A stretch of DNA of 64,000 nucleotides from an uncultured Alphaproteobacteria bacterium (GTDB lineage: Bacteria; Pseudomonadota; Alphaproteobacteria; RF32; CAG-239). Shown in pieces: positions 35,105-43,749 of the stretch. The translations under genes were made by a program, and so were the position numbers. The DNA is taken from positions 1 to 64,000 of the forward strand of contig CAJUAK010000001.1 of the NCBI GenBank assembly GCA_910584385.1, in the 5' to 3' direction. The stretch's first letter is position 1. The number at the start of each line of letters is the position of its first letter. The notes under the pieces are model-generated. The model made no database searches. It was given only the letters and a program-made list of their open reading frames with translations, and had not been told where the DNA came from.

Positions 35105-36322
35105 AGTTTCTGAAACGCTGTTATTGCGAATTTCAAAAAAATGCCCAATATTTTTTAATGAAGAAAAGAGCTCCGGATTCGTTGCCGTGATCCAAGCCTG
35201 AATGCCAAAATCGCGGATTTTTTGCAGCAGGGCTTCTTTTTTTATATCATCAAGATGGGCGGCAACCTCATCCAAAAGCAAAACCGGAGCAAAACCCTGA
35301 TGCAGCGTCTGGCATTTGCTTTGCGCCAAAATAATGCTGATAAGCAAAGATTTTTGTTCGCCTGTAGAGCATAATTCCGCCGGCATATGTTTCTTTTTGT
35401 AATAAACCTTAAAATCCGTACGGTTAACGCCGTCTATTGAGTCGTTGTAAAGAATGTTCTGGCGCTGTTTCCTGAGCATCTGCATATAAAAATCTTCAAC
35501 TTCCACAGCCGGAAGCTTATCCAGCAATTGTTCAATTTTTCCGTCCAATTCTAAAACCACATTTGGAAAGACATCATCAGGCTCATTTTCAATAAAGCTG
35601 TTCAACCGGGCGATTTGCTCCCGCCGCGCCGCAGCAATTGCCACGCCGACAGCCGCCATATTTTCTTCCAGGGGAAGAAGCCAGTTATTATCTTCCCTTC
35701 CTGATTTCAAAAGTTGGCTCCATTCTTTATAAAGGTGCTCAAATGTTGCTGTTCTTTTGGCATGTTCCAAATCGAAAGCGTAAACCAGACGGTCCAAAAA
35801 ACTGCGCCGAGGCTGGCTGCCGCCCCGGAAAAGCCTGTCCATTTGCGGTGTCAGCCAAATTGCCGAAAGATATTTTCCGAGTTCAGATTGGGAAGAGGCT
35901 TTCATGCCGTTAATTTTTACTATCCGCCGGTCAAAAGAACGGAAATCGTCATTATCTTCCCTTTGCGATTTTTCAACCGCAGTTCCTATTTCTGCTTCCC
36001 CGTCGCTGTTTTGAACAACAGCAGAAATTGCCCAGCTGTAAGCCGATATTTCTGTCGGACGGTATTCATCAGAGACCAGCGCCGGCGTAAACCTTTTTAT
36101 GTCTGCTAGCCGCGCGCTTCGTAAACCTCTGCCCGGCGTCAAAAAAGAAATCGCTTCCAAAATATTTGTTTTGCCGGAACCATTTTCGCCGGTAATGATA
36201 ATCGGAGCGCAAGGCGCTTCTATGCGCAAAAACTGATAATTCCTAAAATCAGTTAAAGTCAGGCGCGTAACGCCTGACTTTTCACTGGTAATTGCCTGCA
36301 GATTTCGAGCCAGATTATCCAT
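35093..36322 (-). CDS. recF: DNA replication and repair protein RecF
   Basis: A 409-residue SMC-like ATPase that helps load RecA at gaps. The N-terminus LTDFRNYQFLRIEAPCAPIIITGENGSGKTNILEAISFLTPGRGLR holds Walker A. The C-terminus has the ABC signature region (ICSTGEQKSLLISIILAQ as LCSTGEQKSL) and Walker B VLLLDEVAAHLD. It starts 13 bp after dnaN on the same strand. gyrB, often next, is absent. Confidence 0.95.
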   Translation of the reverse strand: MDNLARNLQAITSEKSGVTRLTLTDFRNYQFLRIEAPCAPIIITGENGSGKTNILEAISFLTPGRGLRSARLADIKRFTPALVSDEYRPTEISAYSWAISAVVQNSDGEAEIGTAVEKSQREDNDDFRSFDRRIVKINGMKASSQSELGKYLSAIWLTPQMDRLFRGGSQPRRSFLDRLVYAFDLEHAKRTATFEHLYKEWSQLLKSGREDNNWLLPLEENMAAVGVAIAAARREQIARLNSFIENEPDDVFPNVVLELDGKIEQLLDKLPAVEVEDFYMQMLRKQRQNILYNDSIDGVNRTDFKVYYKKKHMPAELCSTGEQKSLLISIILAQSKCQTLHQGFAPVLLLDEVAAHLDDIKKEALLQKIRDFGIQAWITATNPELFSSLKNIGHFFEIRNNSVSETSGR

Positions 36323-36335
36323 TTTTTTTGCTGTT

Positions 36336-37454
36336 TTAGACTCTCATCGGCATTAAGACATAGATTGCACTGGCATCGCTTGTGTCATGGATAACGGAAG
36401 GCGATGAAGCATCAGCAAAGGAAATGCGTACCGTATCGCCTTTGACTTCAGCCAGGATGTCTAAAAGGTAACGGAAATTGTAGCCGATTTCCAAAGATTC
36501 GTTATCATATTTTGCTTCCAGTTCTTCCTGGGCGCTGCCTAAATCCGGGCTGGATGTCGTTATATCGACTTTTCCGGGATGCGTAATCATCTTGATGGCG
36601 CGGGTTCTTTCTGCCACAACGGAAACGCGGTCAACGGCAGAAGCCAGTTCTTTAACGTTTAATTCCAGATTCTTGTCATTATCTGTCGGGATAACGCGTT
36701 CATAGTCAGGATAAGTTCCGTCAATCAATTTAGATGTCAGGGTAATATCTCTGAAAGAAAATCTAACCTTATTTTCAGATAAGCTGATATTGACGTTGTC
36801 AACATTGTTGTCATCAATCAACTTGCGGATTTCCGTGATCGTTTTGCGGGGAATGATGACGCCGGCCAAATCCTCGGCGCCTTGGGGCAATGGCGATTCA
36901 ACACAAGCCAAACGGTGTCCGTCTGTCGCAACAACGCGCAAAACGTTGGAAGCGCCTTCTTTCTTTGCATGAACGTATAAACCGTTCAGGTAATAGCGCG
37001 TTTCTTCTGTGGAAACGGCGAATTGCGTGCGGTCGATAACGTCTTTTAATTCTTCTTTGCCCATTGTGAAGTTGATTGGCAGTTTGTCTCCGGAGATAAC
37101 CGGAAAGTCCTCAACGCCGATTGTTGAAAGGGCGAATTTGGAACGTCCCGAAGCAATTGTCAGCTGGCCTCTTTCATCCGGGAAGGTGATTTCAACTTCT
37201 GATCCGTCGGAAAGCTTGCGGACAATATCATACAGCATATGGGCAGGAGCTGTTGTAGCGCCGGTTTCTAAAGTCTTGGCATCGACAATTTCCGTAATTT
37301 CCGTATCCATATCCGTTGCCTTAAAGGAAATGCCGTCTTCTTGTGCTTCAATCTTAACATTAGACAACACAGGAATTGTGTTTCTTTTTTCGACAATGCT
37401 CTGAACATGGCTCAGGGTTTTTAATAAGTTCGCTCTTTCTATAATAAACTTCAT
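36336..37454 (-). CDS. dnaN: DNA polymerase III beta clamp
   Basis: A 372-residue sliding clamp. It begins MKFIIERANLLKTLSHVQSIVEKRNTIPVLSNVKIEA, with RLTIAS-type and DGHRLAC motifs (here VVATDGHRLACVESP), and ends IYVLMPMRV, the classical clamp C-terminus. It follows dnaA in the dnaA-dnaN-recF order; a terminator between dnaA and dnaN implies its own promoter within 37455-37565. Confidence 0.97.
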   Translation of the reverse strand: MKFIIERANLLKTLSHVQSIVEKRNTIPVLSNVKIEAQEDGISFKATDMDTEITEIVDAKTLETGATTAPAHMLYDIVRKLSDGSEVEITFPDERGQLTIASGRSKFALSTIGVEDFPVISGDKLPINFTMGKEELKDVIDRTQFAVSTEETRYYLNGLYVHAKKEGASNVLRVVATDGHRLACVESPLPQGAEDLAGVIIPRKTITEIRKLIDDNNVDNVNISLSENKVRFSFRDITLTSKLIDGTYPDYERVIPTDNDKNLELNVKELASAVDRVSVVAERTRAIKMITHPGKVDITTSSPDLGSAQEELEAKYDNESLEIGYNFRYLLDILAEVKGDTVRISFADASSPSVIHDTSDASAIYVLMPMRV

Positions 37455-37565
37455 ATTTTTCTGCCTGTTATTTAATGGTTTAATTTCCTAACAATATATC
37501 ATAAAACCGCAAAAATAGAATCCTAAAGGGCGATTCTTCAACAACTTTTTAATGATGGAAAAAGA

Positions 37566-37592
37566 AAAAGGCACTGCGCTGCAGTGCCTTTT
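37566..37592 (-). terminator. Intrinsic terminator downstream of dnaA
   Basis: A perfect 12-bp stem (37566-37577 with 37581-37592) with a 3-nt loop, followed on the minus strand by a T-rich run. It separates dnaA from dnaN. Confidence 0.85.
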
Positions 37593-37611
37593 GGATGGGT
37601 GGAAAGCCGTT

Positions 37612-39066
37612 TTACGCTTCCAAAATTCTCCGCAATGCGTCAACGCTCTCGGCTAAGGAAGATTCTTCAACAATCAGCTCCTCAATTTTGCGTACGGCAT
37701 GCATAACCGTTGTATGGTCACGGTCAAACTTGCGTCCGATTTCCGGAAGGGAACGGGAAGTCAGCTGCTTTGCCAAATACATGGCAATTTGGCGTGGTCT
37801 GGCAACTGTGCGGGCTCTGCGGGAAGATTGCATTTCCTTAACGGAGATGTTGAAATATTCCGCCACTTTTTTCTGGATTTCATCAATTGTGGTACGCTTG
37901 TCATAAGAGCGCAGCATGTCTTTCAAAACATCTTGTGTCATATCCAGTGTGATTTCTTTATCGGAAAGCAGCTGCGAATGGGCAATAACCCGGCGCAGTG
38001 CACCTTCTAATTCACGAATATTGGATGTGATTTTCTGAGCCAGAAATTCGGAAACTTTTTCAGGGAGCTCAATGCCGAGCTGCCGTGCTTTATTGTTCAA
38101 AATGCCCATTCTCAAATCAAAATCTGTCGGATGGATATCTGCCACTAAACCGCAGCCGAGGCGTGAACGCAGGCGGTTTTCGATTCCTTCCAGGTCGGCA
38201 GGGGATTTGTCTGCAGAAATGATTATCTGGCGCCCTTCTTCAATCAAAGAATTAAAGGTATAGAAGAATTCTTCCTGCGTGGTGTCTTTGCCGCCCATGA
38301 ACTGAACATCGTCAACCATCAAAACGTCAACAGAGCGGAATTGTTCTTTGAAAGCGGTCGTGTCTTTGTAGCGCAGGGCGCGAACAAATTTATACATAAA
38401 CTTTTCAGCGGAAAGGTACACGATGTTGCGGTTGGGGTCTTGCTGTTTGATGTGCCAAGCAATGGCATGCATCAAGTGGGTCTTCCCAAGGCCGACCCCC
38501 GAATATAAAAAGAGGGGGTTAAATGAAACATTGCGCGATTCTGCAACTTTCCTGGCGGCGGCGTAAGCAAATTCATTTGTTTTGCCAACCACGAAATTGT
38601 CAAAAGTAAATTGCGGGTTGAGCGGCACGGAAATGGACTGTTGCGCATCGTTAATCGAGCTGAAGCAATCATTGGCGTTGGCGATTAAAGAGCTGGAGCC
38701 TGATTGGTAAATATTTTGCGGTGCCGGCGTAGAAGAAATCTTCTTTAATAAAGAACGGCAGGTTGGCGTATAAAGCCCTTTTGCTTCTTCTTGCATCGCC
38801 TGGACGACAAAGTTAATGTTTTTTATTGCCGGGTTTTTCTTTTCCCAAATTTTATGGATTCTATCGCTGTAATGTGTGATAACCCAGTTGCGCATAAAAC
38901 GTGTCGGCACGCAGATATTCATAATGCCGTCGTTAAAAGAGCCTGGCGTTAAAGGCTTTAACCAGCTTTCAAAAGCGGTATCGCCGACTTCATTTTTCAA
39001 TTGGCTGCAAATTTGTCCCCATTCATCTTGAACAGAAGAATTTATTGTTATTGCTTCTTCAGCCAT
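37612..39066 (-). CDS. dnaA: Chromosomal replication initiator DnaA
   Basis: A 484-residue initiator ATPase. The N-terminal domain WGQICSQLKNEVGDTAFESWLKPL is followed by a linker and AAA+ domain with Walker A GVGLGKTHLMHA (about residues 190-200) and Walker B VLMVDDVQF. The C-terminal DNA-binding helix-turn-helix ends with FDRDHTTVMHAVRKIEEL. The start at 39066 (MAEEAITINS) follows GGGGAGA; an in-frame upstream codon would add 12 residues without support. Confidence 0.97.
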   Translation of the reverse strand: MAEEAITINSSVQDEWGQICSQLKNEVGDTAFESWLKPLTPGSFNDGIMNICVPTRFMRNWVITHYSDRIHKIWEKKNPAIKNINFVVQAMQEEAKGLYTPTCRSLLKKISSTPAPQNIYQSGSSSLIANANDCFSSINDAQQSISVPLNPQFTFDNFVVGKTNEFAYAAARKVAESRNVSFNPLFLYSGVGLGKTHLMHAIAWHIKQQDPNRNIVYLSAEKFMYKFVRALRYKDTTAFKEQFRSVDVLMVDDVQFMGGKDTTQEEFFYTFNSLIEEGRQIIISADKSPADLEGIENRLRSRLGCGLVADIHPTDFDLRMGILNNKARQLGIELPEKVSEFLAQKITSNIRELEGALRRVIAHSQLLSDKEITLDMTQDVLKDMLRSYDKRTTIDEIQKKVAEYFNISVKEMQSSRRARTVARPRQIAMYLAKQLTSRSLPEIGRKFDRDHTTVMHAVRKIEELIVEESSLAESVDALRRILEA

Positions 39067-39569
39067 TTTATCTCCCCATCCGTAAACAAAATTCTTAAAC
39101 AATAGGGTGCAGAAAACTGCTCCCCGGCTTCATTGCTTTTTCCGTTCCCCCGTGAAAAAGCCACCCTGAGAATTGCCGCATTACTATGCTGTTTATTATT
39201 CTAAGAATTCATCTCAGAAAGCAATCTGCCCTGCCAAAATACCCCATTTTAAATCAGGGCGGAATTGCCTTTAATATAAAGTTCTTTTTGAAGAAAACCC
39301 TTGTCGTCAGTTTCGAAGGTTTTTATCGGCGAGAATTTCTCCGGCCTCAATTTTAAGTTCTAACCCTGAAAACAGAATTTACAGATTCGTTGAAACTCTA
39401 TAATTCCCTTAGCTTCTTGTTAACGGAAGCAATCAGAAAGTAAAAAGGATAGTAAACAAAAAAAATATAATTACAACAGAACATTAATCGAACATTGCAA
39501 TTAAATTTCTTGACATAGGCTTTTTGCAGAGTCGACAGGATTCTCTTTTTTTTGACGGGTTTAAAGCAC
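39067..39569. other. Non-coding region upstream of dnaA
   Basis: About 500 bp between dnaA and the rpsT terminator, with no convincing gene. It should hold the dnaA promoter. I found no cluster of TTATNCACA boxes on either strand, so there is no support for an origin here. A TTGACA at 39510-39515 has no matching -10. Confidence 0.5.
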
Positions 39570-39602
39570 AAAACACCGCCCCTTAATAAGGGGTGGTGTT
39601 TT
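39570..39602 (-). terminator. Intrinsic terminator of rpsT
   Basis: A 15-bp stem (39570-39584 with 39588-39602, one G-U pair) with a 3-nt loop, rich in GC at its centre and with T-rich ends. Confidence 0.88.
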
Positions 39603-39622
39603 GTATAAATCAATAAAAGAAA

Positions 39623-39886
39623 TTAGCCGAGAGCTTTAATTTTCTTAGACAATCTGGAGATTGTTCTGGCGGCGGTATTTAATGCGAAAACACCTTTGCC
39701 GACAGCACGCATCATTTCAGATTCTGCAGTTTTAAAAGCTTCGCTTGCTTTAGCTTTGTCAGCTTCCAAGATAGCAGCTTCAACTTTCTTTACGAAAGTG
39801 CGTACTCTGCTTCTGCGGGCACCGTTAATAACGGCTCTCTTATTATTTCTTACGATTCTTGTTTTTGCCGATTTATGATTGGCCAT
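39623..39886 (-). CDS. rpsT: 30S ribosomal protein S20
   Basis: An 87-residue basic protein that binds 16S rRNA. It begins MANHKSAKTRIVRNNKRAVINGARRSRVRTFVKKVE, the standard S20 start, and ends in a Lys-rich helix. The start at 39886 is chosen over an upstream in-frame ATG (39904) because every S20 begins with MANHKSA or similar. It has its own promoter and terminator. Confidence 0.97.
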   Translation of the reverse strand: MANHKSAKTRIVRNNKRAVINGARRSRVRTFVKKVEAAILEADKAKASEAFKTAESEMMRAVGKGVFALNTAARTISRLSKKIKALG

Positions 39887-39939
39887 ATTCTTATTCCATT
39901 TCAAAAAAAGTTAATAACAATCTATTAAATTTGTTTTGT

Positions 39940-39968
39940 TTATAAACTCTAACCGGCGGAGAAGTCAA
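39940..39968 (-). promoter_or_regulatory. Candidate rpsT promoter
   Basis: TTGACT (39963-39968) and TTATAA (39940-39945) are spaced by 17 bp on the minus strand; TATAAA shifted by one base gives an 18-bp spacing. Confidence 0.6.
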
Positions 39969-39994
39969 CAATAATTTTGCCGCCGCGTGCTTTT

Positions 39995-40762
39995 TTAATC
40001 GGTTAGGGCGTTTTTCTGCGGCAAATTTTCCAATCTTTCGCGCAGTTCAGCGGATTCTGTAATTGTTTTGGCGCATTGGCGCTCATATTCGATGCTCCCT
40101 GAAAAAGGATTCGCAAAAGAAAACCGGCAGCAGTTCTTAATGGCACCGAGGGTGCTTGCCGGCATTTTGCCGATTTTTTCAGCTAGTTTTAAGGCTTCTT
40201 TATGCACGTCTTTTAAAGGGCAGATTCTGCTGATAAGCCCGCCCATATGGGCTTCTTCCGCAGTAAGGGCTTTGCCGCTCATTAGAATGTCCATCGTCTG
40301 GGCTTTGCCAAGCGTTCTTAAAAAGCGGCTGATTCCGCCAAAACTCGGAATTAATCCCAGGCTGGTTTCCGGCATGCCGAACTGCGCCTCGTCAGAAGCC
40401 AGAATAATGTCGCAGGCCAAAGCCAGCTCACATCCGATTCCCAAGGCTAATCCGGAGACTTCCGCCAAAACGGGCTTTTGACATTTTTGCAATTCGTTAA
40501 AAACAATATTGTAATTGTCTGCATCATAAAAGCCGTCGTTGATTTGGGCAATAAACTCATCCATATCCACGCCGGCGGCAAAAGCTTTGTCGCTTCCGCG
40601 CAGCAAGATTGTTTTTACGGATTCGTCATTTTCAAAATTATAAATTTGCTCGGCAATTTCCTGTCCCATGGATTCGTTAAAAGCGTTCAAAGCTTCCGGG
40701 CGGTTAAGCGTTATAATGCCGCAGCTTTGAAATATTTCTGTGCTGATATACTGGTATGCCAT
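39995..40762 (-). CDS. Enoyl-CoA hydratase/crotonase family protein
   Basis: A 255-residue crotonase. The oxyanion-hole segment KAFAAGVDMDEF and the catalytic region GLALGIGCELALACDIILASDEAQFGMPETSLGLIPSFGG keep both acidic residues used by hydratases (Glu in GCELA and in MPE). The position between rpsT and mutM matches other alphaproteobacteria, where this gene is annotated as enoyl-CoA hydratase. Whether it serves beta-oxidation or another pathway is not clear. Confidence 0.85.
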   Translation of the reverse strand: MAYQYISTEIFQSCGIITLNRPEALNAFNESMGQEIAEQIYNFENDESVKTILLRGSDKAFAAGVDMDEFIAQINDGFYDADNYNIVFNELQKCQKPVLAEVSGLALGIGCELALACDIILASDEAQFGMPETSLGLIPSFGGISRFLRTLGKAQTMDILMSGKALTAEEAHMGGLISRICPLKDVHKEALKLAEKIGKMPASTLGAIKNCCRFSFANPFSGSIEYERQCAKTITESAELRERLENLPQKNALTD

Positions 40763-40771
40763 GTTTTTTTC

Positions 40772-41137
40772 CTATATTTTGCTTTTAACGGTAATGCGGA
40801 CCACAAGCGGATTCTCGGATTCTTTTGCAATGTCCAAAACTTCCCCCTCGCGTTCAAAAACGAGAGTCGAGCCTCTCTGCCCCTGATATGCCCATCCCAT
40901 TTGGGGAAGCGTGTCTTTATAGAATTTGCTTATTTGCCGGAATGTCCTTTTGGCAGAGGTCAGATAAGCCTCAACCAGGCGGCTTTCTTCATTGCCAAAA
41001 GAAATATTATCCTGCTGTACTTGTTCCATGCCTTCCAGGACGGGGACATCTTCCAATCCGTCAATAAACAACGCCTTTGCCGGCGCAGCCAAAAAACAGA
41101 AGAATGAACAGATGGTGCATAAAAGTTTAAGCTTCAT
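40772..41137 (-). CDS. Small exported protein of unknown function
   Basis: A 121-residue protein with a signal peptide (MKLKLLCTICSFFCFLAAPAKALF). The mature part holds AYLTSAKRTFRQISKFYKDTLPQMGWAYQGQRGSTLVFEREGEVLDI, an FYxxxLPxxGW pattern seen in small periplasmic domains, followed by an FxREGExLxI strand. It is encoded between mutM and the crotonase gene, 9 bp from each neighbour's edge, so it is probably in the same operon. The start at 41137 is chosen because the signal peptide begins there. No function is known to me. Confidence 0.75.
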   Translation of the reverse strand: MKLKLLCTICSFFCFLAAPAKALFIDGLEDVPVLEGMEQVQQDNISFGNEESRLVEAYLTSAKRTFRQISKFYKDTLPQMGWAYQGQRGSTLVFEREGEVLDIAKESENPLVVRITVKSKI

Positions 41138-41145
41138 TATTATTC

Positions 41146-41982
41146 TCACTTTTGTTTGACAGGGCAGTAAAAACTGGACCTTCCCGATTGGACGATTTTT
41201 GCGATTCCCCCGGTTTGAGAGATGTCGCAAGTACACCCCGGACATTTTTGCCCCGTTTTGTTATAAACACAATGTAAATTTTGAAAATATCCCAGACTCC
41301 CGTCCGGCTTTTGATAATCTTTGAGGGTTGAACCTCCTGCGGCAATGGCGTTTTTTAAAACTTCCCTGATTTTTGCAATGAGCCGGGAGCATTCTTCGCG
41401 GCTGAGGCTGTTTGCCGGGCGCAAAGGGGAAATGCCTGCAAAAAATAACGATTCAGACGCATAAATATTGCCAACGCCCGTAACGATTCCCTGATCCAGA
41501 ATTGCCGTTTTGACAGGGATGCTTTTATTTTTAAACTTATTAAGGAGGTAAGCGGCGTTAAAACCGTCGCTGAAAGGTTCCGGCCCCATATTTTTAAAGA
41601 AACGGTGCTGCCCGATTTCATCGGTCTTGCAATAGGTTATCAGCCCGAACCGCCTGGGGTCGTTATATGCAAGCCAAACTTTGTCTGTTTCAATCAGGAC
41701 ATGGTCATGTTTTTGCGGATTCGGCCGCTCGCTGCTGATAATAACTTTTCCGCTCATGCCCAAATGCCAGATAATGCTGTAGCCGGAATCAAGCCCGAGC
41801 AGAAGATATTTTGCCCGCCTGCCGCAGGAGATAATCTTTGTCCCGCTGATAATATTTGCAAAATCTTCGGGAATTTTTTCCCTTAAATTGTTGTTGTTTA
41901 TGATTGTCCGGATTATATTAGTATTGCAAATGGCGCGCTCAAGAGCCGTCCTGATTGTTTCAACTTCGGGAAGTTCAGGCAT
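41146..41982 (-). CDS. mutM: Formamidopyrimidine-DNA glycosylase
   Basis: A 278-residue base-excision repair enzyme for 8-oxoguanine. The catalytic N-terminus PELPEVETI (Pro1 after Met removal, Glu2) and Lys58 in CGRRAKYLLL are present, with WHLGMSGK and VTGVGNIYASE. The C-terminal zinc finger is unusual. The conserved C-x2-C is displaced about six residues upstream (C247, C250, plus an extra C252) and the last Cys is replaced by Lys276 in FYCPVKQK. The four Cys available (247, 250, 252, 273) might still bind zinc in a different geometry. Confidence 0.93.
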   Translation of the reverse strand: MPELPEVETIRTALERAICNTNIIRTIINNNNLREKIPEDFANIISGTKIISCGRRAKYLLLGLDSGYSIIWHLGMSGKVIISSERPNPQKHDHVLIETDKVWLAYNDPRRFGLITYCKTDEIGQHRFFKNMGPEPFSDGFNAAYLLNKFKNKSIPVKTAILDQGIVTGVGNIYASESLFFAGISPLRPANSLSREECSRLIAKIREVLKNAIAAGGSTLKDYQKPDGSLGYFQNLHCVYNKTGQKCPGCTCDISQTGGIAKIVQSGRSSFYCPVKQK

Positions 41983-42021
41983 TTTAACCTCAGCTTATAG
42001 GTAATCTTTCGGATATTATAA

Positions 42022-43134
42022 ATGAAAAATAGAATTTTACAATTTATAAATAAAATAAAACTTTGCTACCGGTTAAAGAAACAGGGGCTGGCTTTTGTTG
42101 CACAGAAAACGCCGGTTTTAAAAACGGCGATGGGGCTTTTGTCTTTTGTTCGGGAAAATCAGGATGATTCTCCGTTGGCAGAGCGCATAAAAAAGTTTCT
42201 GAAAGCTGAAAACTCATTGGTGCTCACCGCCCTTTATGACGAATTGTCTTCCCGTCCGGACGTCTTTCCGGAGCTGCCGCCGATTCTTTTGGATGAGCCC
42301 CGCCAGCTTTCCGGAGAAATAATGTTTTATAATGCCGGGTTAAATGAAAATGACGGTTTTTACTTGTCTTTGATTCGCGAAATTACCATAACGGACTATC
42401 CGCAGCTTGTTGGCCAATATAATCTTTTTATAAGCCGGATGCGCATACTTTCCGACGCGCGTTTTTATGGGGCGTCGCTTGAAGAATTATACGGGCACGC
42501 CGACAACTTCAGCGGCTGCTGCGTTTTTGAGATTGATTGGATAAAAACATCAAAGCAAAATCTGTATATTACTTTTGAAACGCCATGCTTATACACGTCA
42601 AAACTGCCCCTGGATGCCCAGAAAAATCTCAGCCGCCTTTTCGCGCGCTTATTTTTTGAGCGGGCTGTTTTTATATCATCCTTCAAAGGGGTGGGACTGA
42701 ACCGCCATAACCAAGTCTGTTTTTTGGACTTTGATTCTTTATATCCCGTAACGCCGTCTTTAATGGAGTTTGCGGCAGCATATATCCGGAAAAAACAGCC
42801 GCCTCAGGAAGAGGGGGAATTTAAATTGGCAAGGGCGATGCATTTGTTGGAAGATTTTTGTTCTGATACGGATACTTACGCCCCTTGGAAAAAATATCTG
42901 GATAAAATGCCCTCGGATTCGGAACGGTTAAAAGAAGATAATTTGTTGAAAAATCTGCAAAATTCTCCATTGGATATTTATCCGAAGGCGAACCTTGTTC
43001 AAAAGCACGCTGAAGATTTTGCCTATTTGCTGGATTCGGGGCGGCACAGGAATGTTCCCGGCTATAAGAAGTCATCAGTTTATTATTGGCTGCCTTTGTT
43101 GCTGATGATTATCTATTTATATTACTTTTTTTAA
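42022..43134 (+). CDS. Degenerate UbiB/ABC1-like pseudokinase (tentative)
   Basis: A 370-residue protein with no confident match to a catalytic family. Several features suggest descent from UbiB (ABC1 atypical kinase for ubiquinone synthesis): an N-terminus like UbiB, a stretch DELSSRPDVFP resembling the tail of the KxGQ motif (KLGQxLSTRPD), a later CFLDFDSLYP resembling VDFGIMG, two C-terminal hydrophobic residues runs, and the position divergent from mutM where alphaproteobacteria keep ubiE-ubiB. The KxGQ lysine, glycine and glutamine and the DFG glycine are replaced, and the protein is about 150 residues short. Catalytic activity is unlikely. The homology is by eye only. Confidence 0.55.
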   Translation: MKNRILQFINKIKLCYRLKKQGLAFVAQKTPVLKTAMGLLSFVRENQDDSPLAERIKKFLKAENSLVLTALYDELSSRPDVFPELPPILLDEPRQLSGEIMFYNAGLNENDGFYLSLIREITITDYPQLVGQYNLFISRMRILSDARFYGASLEELYGHADNFSGCCVFEIDWIKTSKQNLYITFETPCLYTSKLPLDAQKNLSRLFARLFFERAVFISSFKGVGLNRHNQVCFLDFDSLYPVTPSLMEFAAAYIRKKQPPQEEGEFKLARAMHLLEDFCSDTDTYAPWKKYLDKMPSDSERLKEDNLLKNLQNSPLDIYPKANLVQKHAEDFAYLLDSGRHRNVPGYKKSSVYYWLPLLLMIIYLYYFF

Positions 43135-43203
43135 TGAAAACAGTTGTCCTTTCCTTTGGTTAAAGTTATAATGCGGGCGTTTAAAAACAAGGTTAAGTAA
43201 CAC

Positions 43204-43749
43204 ATGAAAAAAAACGCGCGAACTAAAAAATATTTTGCCCCGCAGAATAATGGCGAACGCTGCTGCGATCATCCCGGATGCACCAAAAAGGGCGAATACC
43301 GCGCGCCTAAAGACCGAAACCTTAAAGACTATTATTGGTTTTGCCTGGAACATGTGCAGGAATATAATTCCAAATGGAACTACTATGACGGGATTCGCAC
43401 GGATGCGCCGGAAGAAGAAGCGCCCAAACGCCGGATGCGTTTTAATAACTTCAGCACCAAAATCAAATATAATTTTGGATTCGGTATAGATGAAGATTAT
43501 AATTTCTTTGATGAATACGACCTTGATTATGCAAAATCGCAAAGCATATATTTTTCGGCAAAGGACAAAGAATATCTGCGGGTGATGGAACTTTCCCAAG
43601 AAGAGTTTTCTTTGGAAAATTTAAAAAAGCAATATAAAAAGCTCGTAAAAAAATACCATCCGGATATTAACCAGAATGATAAACTGGCCGAGGAAAAGTT
43701 TAAAAAACTCGGAGAAGCTTACAAGGCCTTGCTTTCAAAGTTAAATTAA
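43204..43749 (+). CDS. J-domain protein with N-terminal Cys/His motif
   Basis: A 181-residue protein. The N-terminus holds CDHPGCTKKGEYRAPKDRNLKDYYWFCLEHVQEYN, a putative metal-binding motif found in a family of alphaproteobacterial J-domain proteins. The C-terminal J domain (about 125-181) keeps HPD at residues 152-154, needed to stimulate DnaK. It lacks the zinc and substrate domains of DnaJ. Its stop codon overlaps that of the convergent gene by 4 bp. Confidence 0.88.
   Translation: MKKNARTKKYFAPQNNGERCCDHPGCTKKGEYRAPKDRNLKDYYWFCLEHVQEYNSKWNYYDGIRTDAPEEEAPKRRMRFNNFSTKIKYNFGFGIDEDYNFFDEYDLDYAKSQSIYFSAKDKEYLRVMELSQEEFSLENLKKQYKKLVKKYHPDINQNDKLAEEKFKKLGEAYKALLSKLN

Noticed and set aside
39067..39569. 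Chromosome origin upstream of dnaA
   Set aside because: No DnaA-box cluster was found on either strand.
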